Source of the DNA: Panicum virgatum
Taxonomy: Eukaryota; Streptophyta; Magnoliopsida; Poales; Poaceae
Length of the DNA stretch: 64,000 nt
NCBI RefSeq assembly: GCF_016808335.1
Contig: NC_053143.1
Coordinates: 49,466,248-49,530,247 of the forward strand
Reading direction: 5' to 3'
The notes beneath the pieces were generated by a model, which did no database searches, was not told the origin of the DNA, and saw nothing but the letters and a program-made list of their open reading frames with translations. Positions 22,221-34,835 of the stretch are shown one piece after another (positions within the stretch are counted from its first letter, which is position 1; each line of letters opens with the position of its first letter). Made by a program: the position numbers and the translations under genes.

Positions 22221-25200
22221 TTACATCTTTGTGGGTTTGCTTGCAATGTCCTTCACATAGAAAACCTGCGTCACATCCTTGGCGAGGACGAATGGTTCGT
22301 CTTTATATCCAATCTTTTTGAAGTCTACTATTGTCATCCCATACCGGTCGATCGTTACGCCGCCACCTGCTCGGTTCACCTATTGGCATCGAAACAAAGG
22401 AATCTTCAAGGGGCCATAGTCAAGCTCCCATATTTCCTCTATGACACCAAAGTAGCTATCCTTATTTCCATCATGGCCTATTGCATCAATACGCACACCA
22501 CTAATTTAGTTCGTGCTCTTTTCATCTTGGGCTCTTGTGTAAAACGTATATCCATTGATCTCGTACTCTTGGTATTGCATGATTGTCGCCGATGGTCCCC
22601 TAGCAAGCCATTGCAGTTGTACATCAATCGTGCTGTCACCTATGAGTTTTCTTCTCAGCCAAACCGCAAAGCTATCTATGTGATGACGTGTAATCCAGGC
22701 CTCAGACTTCCCTATGTTTTCAGACCGGACAATATTGATGTGCTCATCCATATATGGGGCCACGAGAGATGAATTATGTAGAACGGTGAAATTTGCTTTG
22801 CGAATTTCACTTTCAGGGATTTGCATATTAGATTTCTTACCTAGTGTGCCCATTCCTTTCAGTCGCCCATCATAGCGTGACATGGGGACCCCAATCGGAC
22901 TAAGTTCGTCAATGAAATCAACACAAAACTTAATAACCTCCTCTATTCCATAGCCCTTGGCGATACATCCTTCTGACCGAGAATGATTCCGAATGTACTT
23001 CTTTAAGACTGCCATGTATCTCTCGAAAGGGAACATATTGTGTAGGAATACAGGGCCTAAAATGTTTATCTCTTTCACAATATGAACCAGGAGATGGGTC
23101 ATAATATGAAAGAATGAAGGTGGAAAGACCATCTCAAAACTGACAAGACATTGGACCACATCATTCTGTAGCCTTGTGAGCTTATTTGGATCGATTGCCT
23201 TCTACGAAATTTCATTAAGAAAGGCACATAGCTTCACCACTGCTAATCTTACATTTTCTGGTAGAATACCCCTCAGCATGACTGGAAGCAATTGGGTCAT
23301 TAGAACGTGGCAATCATGAGACTTTAAGTTTATGAACTTTTTCTCTTTTATATTAATTCTTCCCTGCATATTCGAGGAGTAACCGGACAGTACCTTCATA
23401 CTGTTCAAGCAATCAAACATGCTTTCCTTCTCCTCTTTGCTGAGAGTGTAGCCAGGACATAAGTAGTGCTGTCCATTTTCTATCTTCACAGGACATAGGT
23501 CTTCTCGTTGTTTTGTTTCTTTCAAATCACGTCTTGCTTCCAGTGTATCTTTTGACTGCCCATACGTACCGAGGAATCCTAGCAGGTTCACGCAAAGATT
23601 CTTCGTCAAGTGCATCACATCGATTGCGTTGCGGACCTCCAGGACTTTCCAATATGGGAGCTCCCATAGTATAGACTTCTTCTTTCGCATTGGGACATGG
23701 CCGTTTTCATCATTCGGAACTTGTTGGCTTCCACGGCCCTTTCCAAACACGACATGGACATCCTTCACCATCCAGAAAACACGCTTCCCGTTTCGGAACA
23801 TAGGCTTAGCATGAGTTTCTGTTTCCCCTTTGAAATGTTTTCCTTTTCTTCTCAAGGGGTGGTTGAGGGGAAGCAATCGACGATGACCCATGTACACGAT
23901 CTTCCTACAATTTTTTAGATACAAGCTGTCAATTTCTTATAGACAATGAGTGCATGCCTGGTATCCCTTATTCGACTGTCCGGATAGATTTCTAAGTGCA
24001 GGCCAATCGTTGATGGTAACGAAAAGCAATGCTCGCAGGTCAAAATTCTCTTGTTTGTACTCGTCCCAAACACGTACACCTTCCTCCTTCCACAGCAGCA
24101 AAAGTTCAACAACCAACGGTCTTAGGTACACGCCAATATCATAGCCCGGTTGTTTTGGGCCTTGGATAAGCATCGGCATCATCATGTACTTCCGCTTCAT
24201 GCATAGCCAAGAAAGAAGGTTGAACATACAGAGGGTCATAGGCCATGTAATGTGACTGCTGCCCCACTCACCGAATGGATTCATTCCGTCCGTACTTAAA
24301 CCGAACCTTATGTTCCTTGGATCATTATCAAAATCTAGGAATTCTCTATCCACATTTCTCCACTGGGACCCATCCGCAGGGTGTCTCAGTATCTGATCTT
24401 GCTTACGCCCTTCTTTGTGCCACCGCATCAATTTAGCATTGGATTTATTTCTAAAAAAGCGCTTCAAACGTGGTATTACTGGGAAATACCACATCACCTT
24501 AGCGGGAACTTTTTTCTTGACGGACTCCCCATCGACCTCACTAGGATCATTTTGCCTGATCTTGTACCGTTTTGCATCACAGACAGGACAAGCATCGAGT
24601 TTCTCATATTGTTCATCTCGATAGAGAACACAATCGTTAGAACATGCATGAATTTTTTGTACCTCCAATCCAAGAGGGCAAACAACCTTCTTTGCTTTGT
24701 ATGTTGTAGAGGGCAGTTCATTCCCCTCTGGAAGCATGTTCTTTACGATTCCAAGTAGCTCCTCAAATCCCTTATCGGTGACACCATTAGCTGCCTTCCA
24801 CTGCAGCATTTCAAGTGTGGTACCCAACTTTTTAAGCCCCTGCTTGCAATCTGGATACAATAATTTTTTTTGATCCTTCAACATCTTCTCAAACTTCTTT
24901 GACTCCTTCCAAGTTTCACAATCTCTTTGTGAATCCACTAGAACCTGACCTAATTCATCAGGTGGTTGGTCTTCTGCTACATTTTCCCCAGCCTCGTCCA
25001 TTTCTTCAGCATCATCCATGGGTTTATCTTCAAAGGCTCCCGCTTCATATAGGTGAGTCCAGTCTGCAATATTATGATCATCATCTTCTTCACCATCTTG
25101 CATCACAACTCCTGGTTCACCATGCTTGGTCCAAAGAGTATAGTTATCCATGAAACCCTTTTCATAAATATAGGCGTGTAGAGTGCTTCTCTTAGAGTAT

Positions 25201-25343
25201 TCCTTTTTATTTTGGCAAACACGGCATGGACAACACATGAAACCTTTCGATGACTTGTGGGCCTCCGCCACATCGAGAAAAGACTTTAGACCATTAATCC
25301 ACGCCATGGTGCACCGGTCGCCGTACATCCATTGTCGGTTCAT
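22221..25343 (-). pseudogene. TNP2-type CACTA transposase, one frame with four stops
   Basis: From ATG at 25343 (MNRQWMYGDRCTMAWINGLK, the Transpos_assoc start) the frame runs 1040 codons to a stop at 22221-22223. Domains in order are: Transpos_assoc with CCPCRVCQNKKEYS; Transposase_21 with YFPVIPRLKRFF, LSTDGMNPFGEWGSSHITWP and NLSGQSNKGYQACTHC; DUF4218 with LKSHDCHVLMTQLLPVMLRG; and DUF4216 with LAKDVTQVFYVKD. Four internal stops occur: TAA 23937-23939, TAG 23202-23204, TAA 22506-22508 and TAG 22380-22382. There is no frameshift, so the decay is recent and by point mutation. The protein would bind and cleave element ends. The length is near that of full family members. Confidence 0.9.
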
Positions 25344-25581
25344 CGATCTACAATTTTGTATTAAGTAACAACATTATTTTACTTGTATTCATATCATTTA
25401 ATTTGGCACATAACATAATGAAATACAAAAGCCATTTCTGCGAATTTAACATTGAAATACAAAATTAATAGAAGTCCAAATTAATAGATACATTACACTA
25501 CATGCTTAAATTACACAACATGATAAATAGAAGTCTAAATTAATATATACATTACACTACATGCTAGCTACCTAATACAAA

Positions 25582-25941
25582 CTACTCATCATGAGATCTT
25601 TGGACCAATGCCTCGTGAACTGCCTCGCGAAGTCTTGACATGGAACAGTCATATTCCACTAGCCCCGACTCTTCACGTCTTGCATTATATCGAGCCATCA
25701 ACTCACGATCATCATCAGTACCATGCAACTCGACATTGAATTCACGATAAAATTTACGGCTTTCTTTGCCAAGGGAGAATATATGAAAAGCTTTCTTAAT
25801 CAAACGACGAATACGACCGCTAACAAGACCAACATGCTCTGCAGGGTGGAACTCAAGTGAATGACCGGTGTGCTCCAATTGATTGCGTACCGCCGCCCGA
25901 GCCACAGCTCGATGCTCAAAGGCATCATGTTGCAAAGACAT
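25582..25941 (-). CDS. Small hypothetical frame of CACTA A (119 aa)
   Basis: The 119-residue frame starts MSLQHDAFEHRAVARAAVRN and is rich in Arg, Glu and His. It contains SGRIRRLIKKAFHIFSLGKESRKFY and lies 5' of the transposase on the same strand. A degraded copy lies in element B at about 31080-31255, where the 5' part is deleted. It may be an exon of the TNP1-like gene of this CACTA family, or chance. I do not recognise a domain. Confidence 0.4.
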   Translation of the reverse strand: MSLQHDAFEHRAVARAAVRNQLEHTGHSLEFHPAEHVGLVSGRIRRLIKKAFHIFSLGKESRKFYREFNVELHGTDDDRELMARYNARREESGLVEYDCSMSRLREAVHEALVQRSHDE

Positions 25942-25943
25942 TT

Positions 25944-26487
25944 CTAATAAGTAATATTAATAACATGTCAATTATATGTGTCACTAAGAAACAAAACTAA
26001 TTTGAGTACACTAATCAGATAGATGTAAAAACCTGAACAAATTATTAGAATTAAAATAAAAACATAAATTGTAAACCATAATTTTTTTGACACTCTTTAG
26101 TTCAACGCGAACACGTCGTTCCACGCCATAAGGGATGCGCAATCAATGTTCGCGGCTTTGTTTTAGGCTCACTTTCTCTAAAATCATCAAGAAGAAAAAA
26201 TGTTTGTTTCGAAATATGTCTATGTAATTAACCTTGACCCTGCAGTGATAACACTGACATTCGGGACTAGTATTTACATCCACGACACAGTGCTGTACAA
26301 CAGGACCTGATGAAGGAGTACGGCCTTTGTCTGGATAATTTCATTCTCAACTCGCTCAAAGGTGTGGATTTTATGTTTGGGACCAAGACCGTACTCCTTC
26401 ATCGCGTCCTCATATATACCGCACCTGCATCGTGGATATCGATGCTAGCCCTGAATAGCAGTGTTTTCACTGAAGGATCAAGGTTAA
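25944..26487. other. Non-coding part of CACTA A shared with B
   Basis: An AT-rich stretch is followed by a segment (about 26092-26487) that recurs nearly identically at 40947-41335 in element B. A GGAGTACGG...CCGTACTCC inverted repeat lies at about 26315-26400. No gene is seen. Confidence 0.6.
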
Positions 26488-26735
26488 CACTGCTAGAAAA
26501 ACTCTCATTTGTACCGGGCGGGAACCCCCGATTAGTACCGATTTCCCGCCCGGTACCACTCCTCCGGTACTAAGTGCGCGTGCACTTAGTACCGGTAAGA
26601 CCGCCCGGTACTAAACAGTCTATTTAGTACCGGTTGGTAACACCAGCCGGTACTAAACTGCTGTCCAGGCCAGCAGCTAGGCCGAGCAGTTTAGTACCGG
26701 CTGGTAATACCAACCGGTACTAAAAGAAGTTTTTT
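26488..26735. repeat. Left terminal and subterminal array of CACTA B
   Basis: The terminus is followed by about ten GTACCGG(G/C) or CCGGTACTAA motifs in alternating orientation. They include the longer unit TTAGTACCGG(C/T)TGGTAA. Confidence 0.9.
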
Positions 26736-27000
26736 TCTTTTTGATCCTTTATATTTGTTCTCTTTTCCTTTCAATTTCAATTAATTAGTATTAGTAGTCG
26801 TACTCGCAGCGGTTTGTGTATTCATACTCGTACTCGTATCTAGAATTCGTATTTGTATATGGAGCAAAGCAAATAAAAGAAATTATATACATACATGGAT
26901 AAAAGAAATGTTAGAAATTATATACATACATGGATAAAAGACAATAATATTTACAAGTACGAATGCTCATAAGTTTTTTCTGACAAATTCTTCAATAATT

Positions 27001-30000
27001 CTAATCATCTTTATCGTCATCGGCACCGGCATCCTTCTTGCGGCGTTTCTTGAGTTCAGCTCGAGCCACACTTATCCTTGAATCGGAATGAAATTCACCT
27101 TTTCGATTTATCACCTCATCCAACAGGAATCCACAGAGTGCTTCTTGAATTGCCCTGATTCTTTCCGATTCGATGAGGTTCTCTTTCATGTTCCAAATCT
27201 GTCAACAACAAATAAACACCAATATTTTAATTTAGTACCTGCATGGAATTAGATACAAGAAATTGTTACTAATGTTATACGTACTTCAAAGTTTTCTTGT
27301 GTCACCCTCTTGCTATCTCTGCAAAAAAAGTGCATGTGCTCACATACGTAGTATCCGCAGAGGTTGGTTCCTTGGTTGTCTCAAACACTATATACATATA
27401 TACATGTTATGAAATATTCATGATGTTTGAATAAATGAAAGTGGATGTGCGATATTCGTACCAGCTTGTTATGGTTGAATTCAAGTTTAGTCGGTGTTGA
27501 CATGACTCCTAATTGTGTTTTGAGGAACCGAGACCATGTCCTTTGCATGATGTCTACTAGATTTTGATATAATTCTGGTGGCTTCTTCAAGGAGTCTCAC
27601 ACCGTAACTGGAGACCGATCGATTTCGATCACAAGTAGGATCCAGTGGAAACTGTTGATACATACATATGGATACATGAAATGTTAGATATATACACTTA
27701 TTAGCTAGTTGAAGTGACCCAAAAAGTCAAAGGACTCACTCGAAGTTGTACGGAAACAGAATGAATGTGCGATCGTGCTGCCCTTCCAAGGACATGAGTA
27801 TATTATTCTCGGTCCGATTAGGATATTGGCGTACACTCTCCTCATGTATAACATTCGGATCGATGAAGCCAACGTTGTAAATCCCGCTCTTCCGGCATTC
27901 TTGCATTTTCATCCTGCACGATTACAAATAAAAGGAGGGAATGAGAAATCTAAACGACTTAATAGAGCTAGAGTATACAATTGACAGGAAACACTTACAT
28001 AGACCATACACTGACGAGGGTCTTGTCTAGGGCGTCTTGATGGAATAGAAACCAAAAATGGTCAAAATCGATCCAAATGTCATCCATCCCCCGATAGAAA
28101 TGGGTATGTTTAATTCGAGTGGCTATCATTATATACCCCTCTGCACATGCTTTCAAGTACTATTTATGGAACTCACGCATTCTTGTTAGTAGGGTGTCAA
28201 TCAACTCTGGCCACATAAGAGGTTCCCCCATTACAAATGGCTTTCTTCCTGCCCCTTTGTGAATCGGGATTTTTTCATGACCTTGGAGCTGAGCTTTGTG
28301 AGGTTTGTTTCCTTGACAAACTCAGCAGTAGCTTCATCCTCTTTTGAAAGCACTACTAGAGGGGGTACCATTTTTTTGGATTGTTCTCCGAGATGGGGAA
28401 CTCTCTAGTTCTCTCGCCAGCTACTCTTCTTCTCCCATGACTTTGTGATCGAGCGGTCGTAGTCCGACATCAGTGGAGGCTTTGGTTGGCACATCATGGA
28501 TAGAAAGTATTTCTTCACTGCTGGATCCATTGGTTCCTTTGGCGGAGGCTTCTTTGGCTTCAACTGCTTGTGCACGTCTTCTTGCACCCAAGCAGTCAAT
28601 TCCTCATCAGTCATTTCGTAACCTGACTTTTCTAGCGCGGGCTTCTCTTTCTTCTTTCGTTCTTGGGTCTTCTTCAGCCTTGGAGGTGGCGGTGGCGGCA
28701 CCCAAGCAGATTGTTTCTTCTTTGCGGGGGGGGGGGGGGGAGGAGATGGCGGAGGCGGACTAACACTGGGGTCCCGGGAAGCGGCCGGTGACGGCGATGG
28801 ACTAACGATGGGGTCCCGGGCAGCGGCCGGTGACGGTGGATCCACGCTGGGGTACCCTTGAGCAGCTGGCGACCTTGGAGACGGGCTAGAATCCCTTCCT
28901 GCAATTCTTATGTACTATTTTTTCCAACAGATCCAAGTGTGGCGGGCCTGTCCTAGTTCCTCTTCTCCATCGCCTCTAGGGATCTCGAGGTCGAGGTCTT
29001 CCAATCCTTTCTCGACACGGTCAACCATAACTCTAGCATATCCTTCTGGAATCGTCATGCCATGGATTGACCCGCCTTGAACAGGGACTTCAGCAACCCC
29101 GTGAGCGACTACTTTCAGTTTTTTCCTTAGCGGACATAGAAGCTCACAGGGGGTCTTGACAGCGATGTCGTCCACGGGGTAATGTTCCGCAACCATTTCC
29201 TCTCGATCTGTGGCTGGGTGTTCCGTTGAAGTGTCGCTGCTATGACGCTACAAGCCGACGAGGCTTGTCTCCAACTGAGCCGTTGATCTGGCTTCTGGTG
29301 GCCACTGCTGGCTAGTTGCAAGTGCACCTTCGATCAAAGCAACCCGTTCTTCTAGGACACGCATCTTCTCTGCTACTTCAGCCTCTTCTCTGTCGGCTTC
29401 GATACGTCTCTATGTCGCCACTGAAGCCATGCTTCCATGGAACTACGTCCATGCCTCGCACATGTCCTGTGTGTTCCGATGTGCCAAGAGCGTACGTCAG
29501 CTCGTCTTTCTCTCTGTCTGACTTGAAGCTGCCTTCGGACACAGCCTTTAGTGCCACATCGAGCCTGACGGGCGCTTCCCTTATGGCATCGCTTGTGACG
29601 AACAACCCATCTTCCATATTCAATGACCCTCCATGAGCGTTGAAAGTGGCCGGTACGAATTCTCTGGCAACGAGATCATCTTCCATCTTCTGCCATTTCG
29701 GAATCACCGACGCATATCCTCCTTGCCCAAGATGATGGAAGTGCTTCTTTTTGCTCGCATTCTCTTTGGCTTGGCCTGTCTTCTTCTTGCTATCCTCGGA
29801 CGACTTGTACTGCACGAATGCCTCCCAATAAGGACGTTGATTCTTTAAGTTTTCTCGAAGTCCAGCGTGAGTCCCTTTTTAACATAATCTTTCTTCAAAT
29901 TTTTCTTGAACGTCTGAAAAGCTATAGCCATCTTCTTCATGACCCAACCTTAAACAGTTGTTCTTTGTCCTCCGGAAATGTGAATTGGCGTTTCATATCT

Positions 30001-30573
30001 GTCCATAACATTTCTTTCTCGGTCTCGGGGACGATGTCAGCATCGATATCTGAGGCTTTACTTTTCTTTCATAGCTTGAAGCTAATGGGAATGTGGTCCC
30101 TGACATAACATCCACATTGATTGACCACTATCGTCTTCACACCCTTCGGAGACTTTGGTTCACCGTCAGGGTGGAGTAAAGTGATAATAGTGTGCCTCTC
30201 CATAATTTTCTTCGACCCTCGTTTCCGTTTTGGTTTCTTAGTCGACCGGATGCCTAGAAAAATATGTATTTAGTACGCAATGTTCTTACATACAGAATTA
30301 ATGCGTATGCTTATATGTATAAGCACGAATTGTATATATCTTGGTACTAACATCTTGCATAGTCATTTCTTCTGTCTGATTATCATCGTCGTCGCCAATA
30401 TCATTCAGATATTGGCTGCCATCGTACTCGGCTTCATCCTCTTCGTAGTGGTGCGTGCCCGTACCAATGATGTCCTCAAGAAAGGCCTCGTCGTCATCAC
30501 GACAAAAGGGTTCCATTTTGTTTCCTATGTGAATCAACATATGTTTGATATGCAATTTTGTACTAATTAACAA
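27001..30573 (-). pseudogene. CACTA TNP1-like gene with Ulp1/C48 protease domain, degraded
   Basis: Read downward from 30573: an acidic N-terminus (EDEAEYDGSQYLNDIGDDDD); a basic KPKRKRGSKK stretch near 30235; a region with KTIVVNQCG; a Transposase_24 (Ptta/En/Spm)-like part at 29378-29815 (HHLGQGGYASVIPKWQKMED); a proline-rich part with YEMTDEELTAWVQEDV (28405-28845); then C48 protease motifs HWILLVI (His 27645-27647), an Asp codon at 27594-27596 directly after a TGA, and DNQGTNLCGYYVCE (Gln 27372-27374, Cys 27357-27359). The C-terminal MKENLIESERIRAIQEALCG ends at 27001. Stops at 27597-27599 and elsewhere, plus frame changes, make it non-functional. A proline-coding G run lies near 28727-28741. 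Confidence 0.75.
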
Positions 30574-31413
30574 TGTATCAAAAAATTACAAGTGCACCTT
30601 CGATAAAGCCATACAACACTGACATGGACAAAATTTCTAAAATTTACATCATATACATCTTATATACAATGTGCCCTAACATTTCTATGATTTTCTACTA
30701 TTTTTCTACTATTTTTGTACTATTTTCACCAATTTCAAAGATTTTCTACTATTTTCTACTAATTTCTCCTGTTTATAGTATCGCAAACTAAAATTAGACA
30801 TAATTCCTAACATTAGGCCACTATTTACTTCATTGGTACAAATATCTACAATTTAGACATAATTTCTACAAATTTTTTTACAATTTTCTACAAATTTTCC
30901 TACTATTTTCATCAATTTCTAGAATTGTTCACAAATATCATCAATTTCTATAAAATATTGATATTGATACAAAAATATAATATGTGCAATTACACTACAT
31001 GCTTAAATTACACAACATGATAAATAAAAGTCCTAATTAATATATACATTACACTACATGCTAGCTACCTAATACAAAATACTCATCATGAGATCTTTGG
31101 ACCAATGCCTCGTGAACTGCCTCGCGAAGTTTTGTCACAGAACGGTCATATTCCGCCAACTCCGACTCTTCACGTCTTACATTATATCGAACCATCAACT
31201 CACGATCATCATCAGTACCATGCAACTCAACATTAAATTCATGATAAAATTTACGGCATTTCTAATAAGTAATATTAATAATATGTCAATTATATGTCTC
31301 ACTAAGAAACAAAACAAATTTGAGTACACTAATCAGATAAATGTAAAAACCTGAACAAATTATTAGAATTAATATGAAAACACTAAATTGTAAATCATAA
31401 TTTTTTTGACACT
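30574..31413. other. AT-rich interior of CACTA B
   Basis: TTTCTAC(T/A)-rich low-complexity sequence (30660-30960) is followed by a copy of the region of A around 25480-26080. This copy has an internal deletion that removes most of the small frame seen in A. The TNP2 gene, which in A lies to the left of this region, is absent. No intact gene is seen. Confidence 0.6.
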
Positions 31414-32850
31414 TGTTGACGCTCCTTAGTGCCCTGATTTGTATACCGCAAGCGCACGGTTCGTGTAGTTTTTCCCTTAGAGTATTCCCCCAAGGTTTAT
31501 CAATCCGTGGATCGACAAAGAACTACCTAAGGTTTTCCATCTAATCTAATGGATCTATCCTAACATGAAGCATTGATTGCATATAAAGGGTAAACCTTTA
31601 ATAGATATGAGTGATATGTAAAGGTTGATCTCATCCATGAACATAGGCTTAATCATAGCAAAACCAAAGATATGACTAGGCCTATCGTCATCTAGTTGTA
31701 GTTCAAGCTAACGAGCGAATAAATCATGCATCTCAATCAAAAGCATCTTTAAACCCAAAATCTCCAATCCGATCCCTCGATACTCCACCTACTTAGTGGC
31801 AACGGCCTGTCACGACGCCACCCCTTTCGACAAAAGTCCCCTGAAGCAAGTCGAACCCCCTTTGGTAGTTCCGCCATGGACCTCTAGCCACCATGACTAC
31901 AAGATCATGCTAAGCGATCTATCTCGATAATAGATCTAGGATGAAGCAAACCCAAAGAGAAGAACGAAATCGAAAGAGAGAACATGATCGCTAATAGATT
32001 CGGAAGACATGATTATCATTACTCACATAATAGATTCGTTTGGATCATCACCGCCATGTGCACACCATCGATGAATCCAACTAGCTCATGAACTCCGCCA
32101 TGGCACAACCACGCAGGGAGGCCACGGCGGCTAGGGTCGGCCTAAGCCATCTCCTAGACAACTTCGAAGACTTGCGGCGGCCGTCGTCTCCCTCCGGTCT
32201 TGGCCCTAGGTTTTCATCGAGTTTTGGGTAGATGGATGCTTCGAGATGAATAAGGTGCGAGCTATTTATAAGCCGAGGAAGCCACCAATCGAAGGGGAGG
32301 CCGAACCGCCTCAGAAACGGGCTAGGCCGGCCGGCCTACCCCCTTTCGGGCTCGCCTCGGTCTCATTTTTCGCGTGCAGACTCCTCGCATCTTCTAGAGT
32401 TTATGTCCTTCACGATTGCACCCCTTTTGACGTCGTTATCTTGGAGATATCTTCAAGGAAAGGATTGGATAGGGAATCCTTCCTTAAATCTTCATTCGCT
32501 TTGCTTAATCCCGAAGTATCTTGATCTCATCTTCGTGGGCTTGGTCCTTTGGGCTCTCTTGGAGGATGGATGTGCATGAATGGGCTTCGAATCAACATGG
32601 GCTTTGGTCCTCCCTTTGGGCTTTGGCCTTCGCCTTTCTTCGTGTTAGCGCTCGATCACGGGCCTCGTTATTTCATGCTTCAAAATAGGCCAAAAACCTG
32701 CAAAAACGAAGTTCCTCCAAAATATTTGTGCAAGTGTGAAAATGACCAATAATAAGGCCGGGGTTAGGACGGTTAGCGATTTTGATATTAAATTCATGCC
32801 ATTATCAAGGATAAACAAGGGATAAAGTGGGTACTTAAGGAGCGCCAACA
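31414..32850 (-). repeat. 3' LTR (left copy)
   Basis: 1437 bp, TG...CA bounded, with a minus-strand TATAAATAG near 32255-32265. A short sequence difference near 31674 (ATATG against CTTAATCAA in the other LTR) distinguishes the copies. Confidence 0.9.
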
Positions 32851-32858
32851 TTCCCCCC
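32851..32858 (-). other. Polypurine tract
   Basis: On the minus strand GGGGGGAA directly precedes the LTR start TGTTGGCGC, as expected of the plus-strand primer of an LTR element. Confidence 0.7.
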
Positions 32859-34835
32859 ATGCTTAAACCTTGCTCGTCCTCAAGTCAGTCCAGGAGCTTT
32901 GCTTATAAAGAAATTAGCATTGCCCCTCAATGTCCTCTCTGCACTTAGTCATACATAACAAGACATATTGCTCTCTCAAGTATTTAGCATTTAAGTTCAT
33001 GTTGTGACCGGCTACTTTTTCATTATGGAAGATAGACTAGCAATTAAAGAACAAGCCACAATAATAAATAAATGCAATGCTCTCAAACTTAAGCGAACTT
33101 CAAACCTTTACCTTGTTTCATCGTGAAGAGTTTTCAAAAGAACGCATATCAAACATAAGTGAGATTCTCTTGCAAAAGATCATGGAAACACTCATCTCAT
33201 CAAGTCGCTCAAGCCTACATTAGATTGTCTTCAACCTATTCTACTCATATATAAAAGTGGAAGGTTTATGTGGAGCTTGGTAGGTAAAAACAATCCTAGC
33301 AAAACATTATATCTGAAATATTGTCAAACTAAGAGAGAGATCTTATGGAATTACCGAGACTATTCAAAAAGGCTATTGGAAAATAATGTTGGAGTGGGAG
33401 AAAGATGAAACACACACATTTAGATAGGTGGACATGTGCAAGTGGTAAATGGGTGATCCCGAGACACAAATGAAGTTCTCGTTATCGGATTGCACATGGT
33501 TGAAAGATTTGAGTATGGAATAGTTCTTCAAAGTAACTTGGAAAATTAATGAAGCCAAAAAGAACTAAGGAGCATTTTATTCTTCTCTTTTTTTTTCATT
33601 TTTCTTTTCTTTTCTCCTCTTTTTTTTATTTTTTTTCCTTAGAACTTTTGATAACATAGAATACTTACCCAGCCACCCCCCCATGCTTGAACGAATGCTC
33701 GTCCTCGAGTATGAATAGTGGGAGAACCAACTAGCTATTAGTATCTCAAATTCACCTTCTTCTTCGTAGAACCACTTGAATCTCGGGGAGCCTTGTCCCC
33801 CAAAACTTTTCTTTATATGATGCCCTTGATTCTTTTGATTCCGTCGAAATGATAATCCATACTCAAAGTGGGTTGTGGTCAAGGAGGTAATCACAAAAAG
33901 ATATTTTTGGTTTAGGGTGGATATCTAGCGAGGTTTGTAAGATTCCTGAAGTAGAAACTCACAATGCATGGATAAATAGGCTAGCAAAAAGAAGGTTACA
34001 CAAAAAAAAAATGACCAGCTTCTTAGTCTCGTACCAAAGAAATCAATCTTAATCCAACTCATCAAAATATAAGTTTGCAATCTAAAGGTTTCATCATGAA
34101 AGAATATGTATGTATAGGCTTTGGTAGGTAGAACTTTGTAAGAGATTCACAAATGTAGATAGCATAGGAATTAAGTTTTCAAATTAAACAACACAAGGTG
34201 TAAGGTCATCGGTAGACTTAAATCAAAGAGCAACATAGAATATGTGGGTTTAGAATTTAGTCATTTAACCTCCCCAAATAAAAGAGCTGGTATTTAATCA
34301 TTTTAATTCCATTTAATCGAAAGTAAGTGGTCAAGTCATATACAACATAGCGTAGGTAAAACAAAGCGGCAACTTTCATTATTTTTCCATAAGCATAAGG
34401 TATTGCCAAAATGTATCAATGTGGTGAGCACAAAGTGATGGTGATCCTACACTTATTGAAAATAAAAACAAAACTAGGTTGTCCTCCTAGAAGCCATGTG
34501 ATAGGTTGAGAGATATATACAAAGGTTGCATCTATGGTTGAAGGCATATATGTACGAGCATTTAGAAAAAGAGAGTTGAGCGAGAATTACCGTCCTTCTC
34601 GATGCTCGTAATGAAGTGTAGCGCGGCCTCCACCATACTTAAGCATTGTGCTAAGCATAGAAGAAGAATCATGAGCATCTTGTGGCAACCGTGATTATCT
34701 TACTCCATGAGATCTTTCTTCCTTGTCCACGAAATCCTCCCCCATGCTTAGCATGATGCTAGGCGTTGAAGGAGAAGATGGACCATCTTGCAATTCTTGA
34801 AGTCCTTCCCTAATGTGTATGAATATCATCTTCAA
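32859..34835. other. Retrotransposon interior, no gene seen
   Basis: The stretch is AT-rich without a domain. CCCCCATGCTT recurs near 32855, 33679 and 34741. A T-rich run lies near 33585-33640. Confidence 0.6.

Noticed and set aside
22212..22772. Plus-strand frame of 186 codons
   Set aside because: It is antisense to the DUF4216-like part of the CACTA transposase, which explains the sequence conservation.
28727..28745. G-run as a G-quadruplex or regulatory site
   Set aside because: It encodes the poly-proline stretch of the CACTA TNP1-like remnant and has variable-length homopolymer character.
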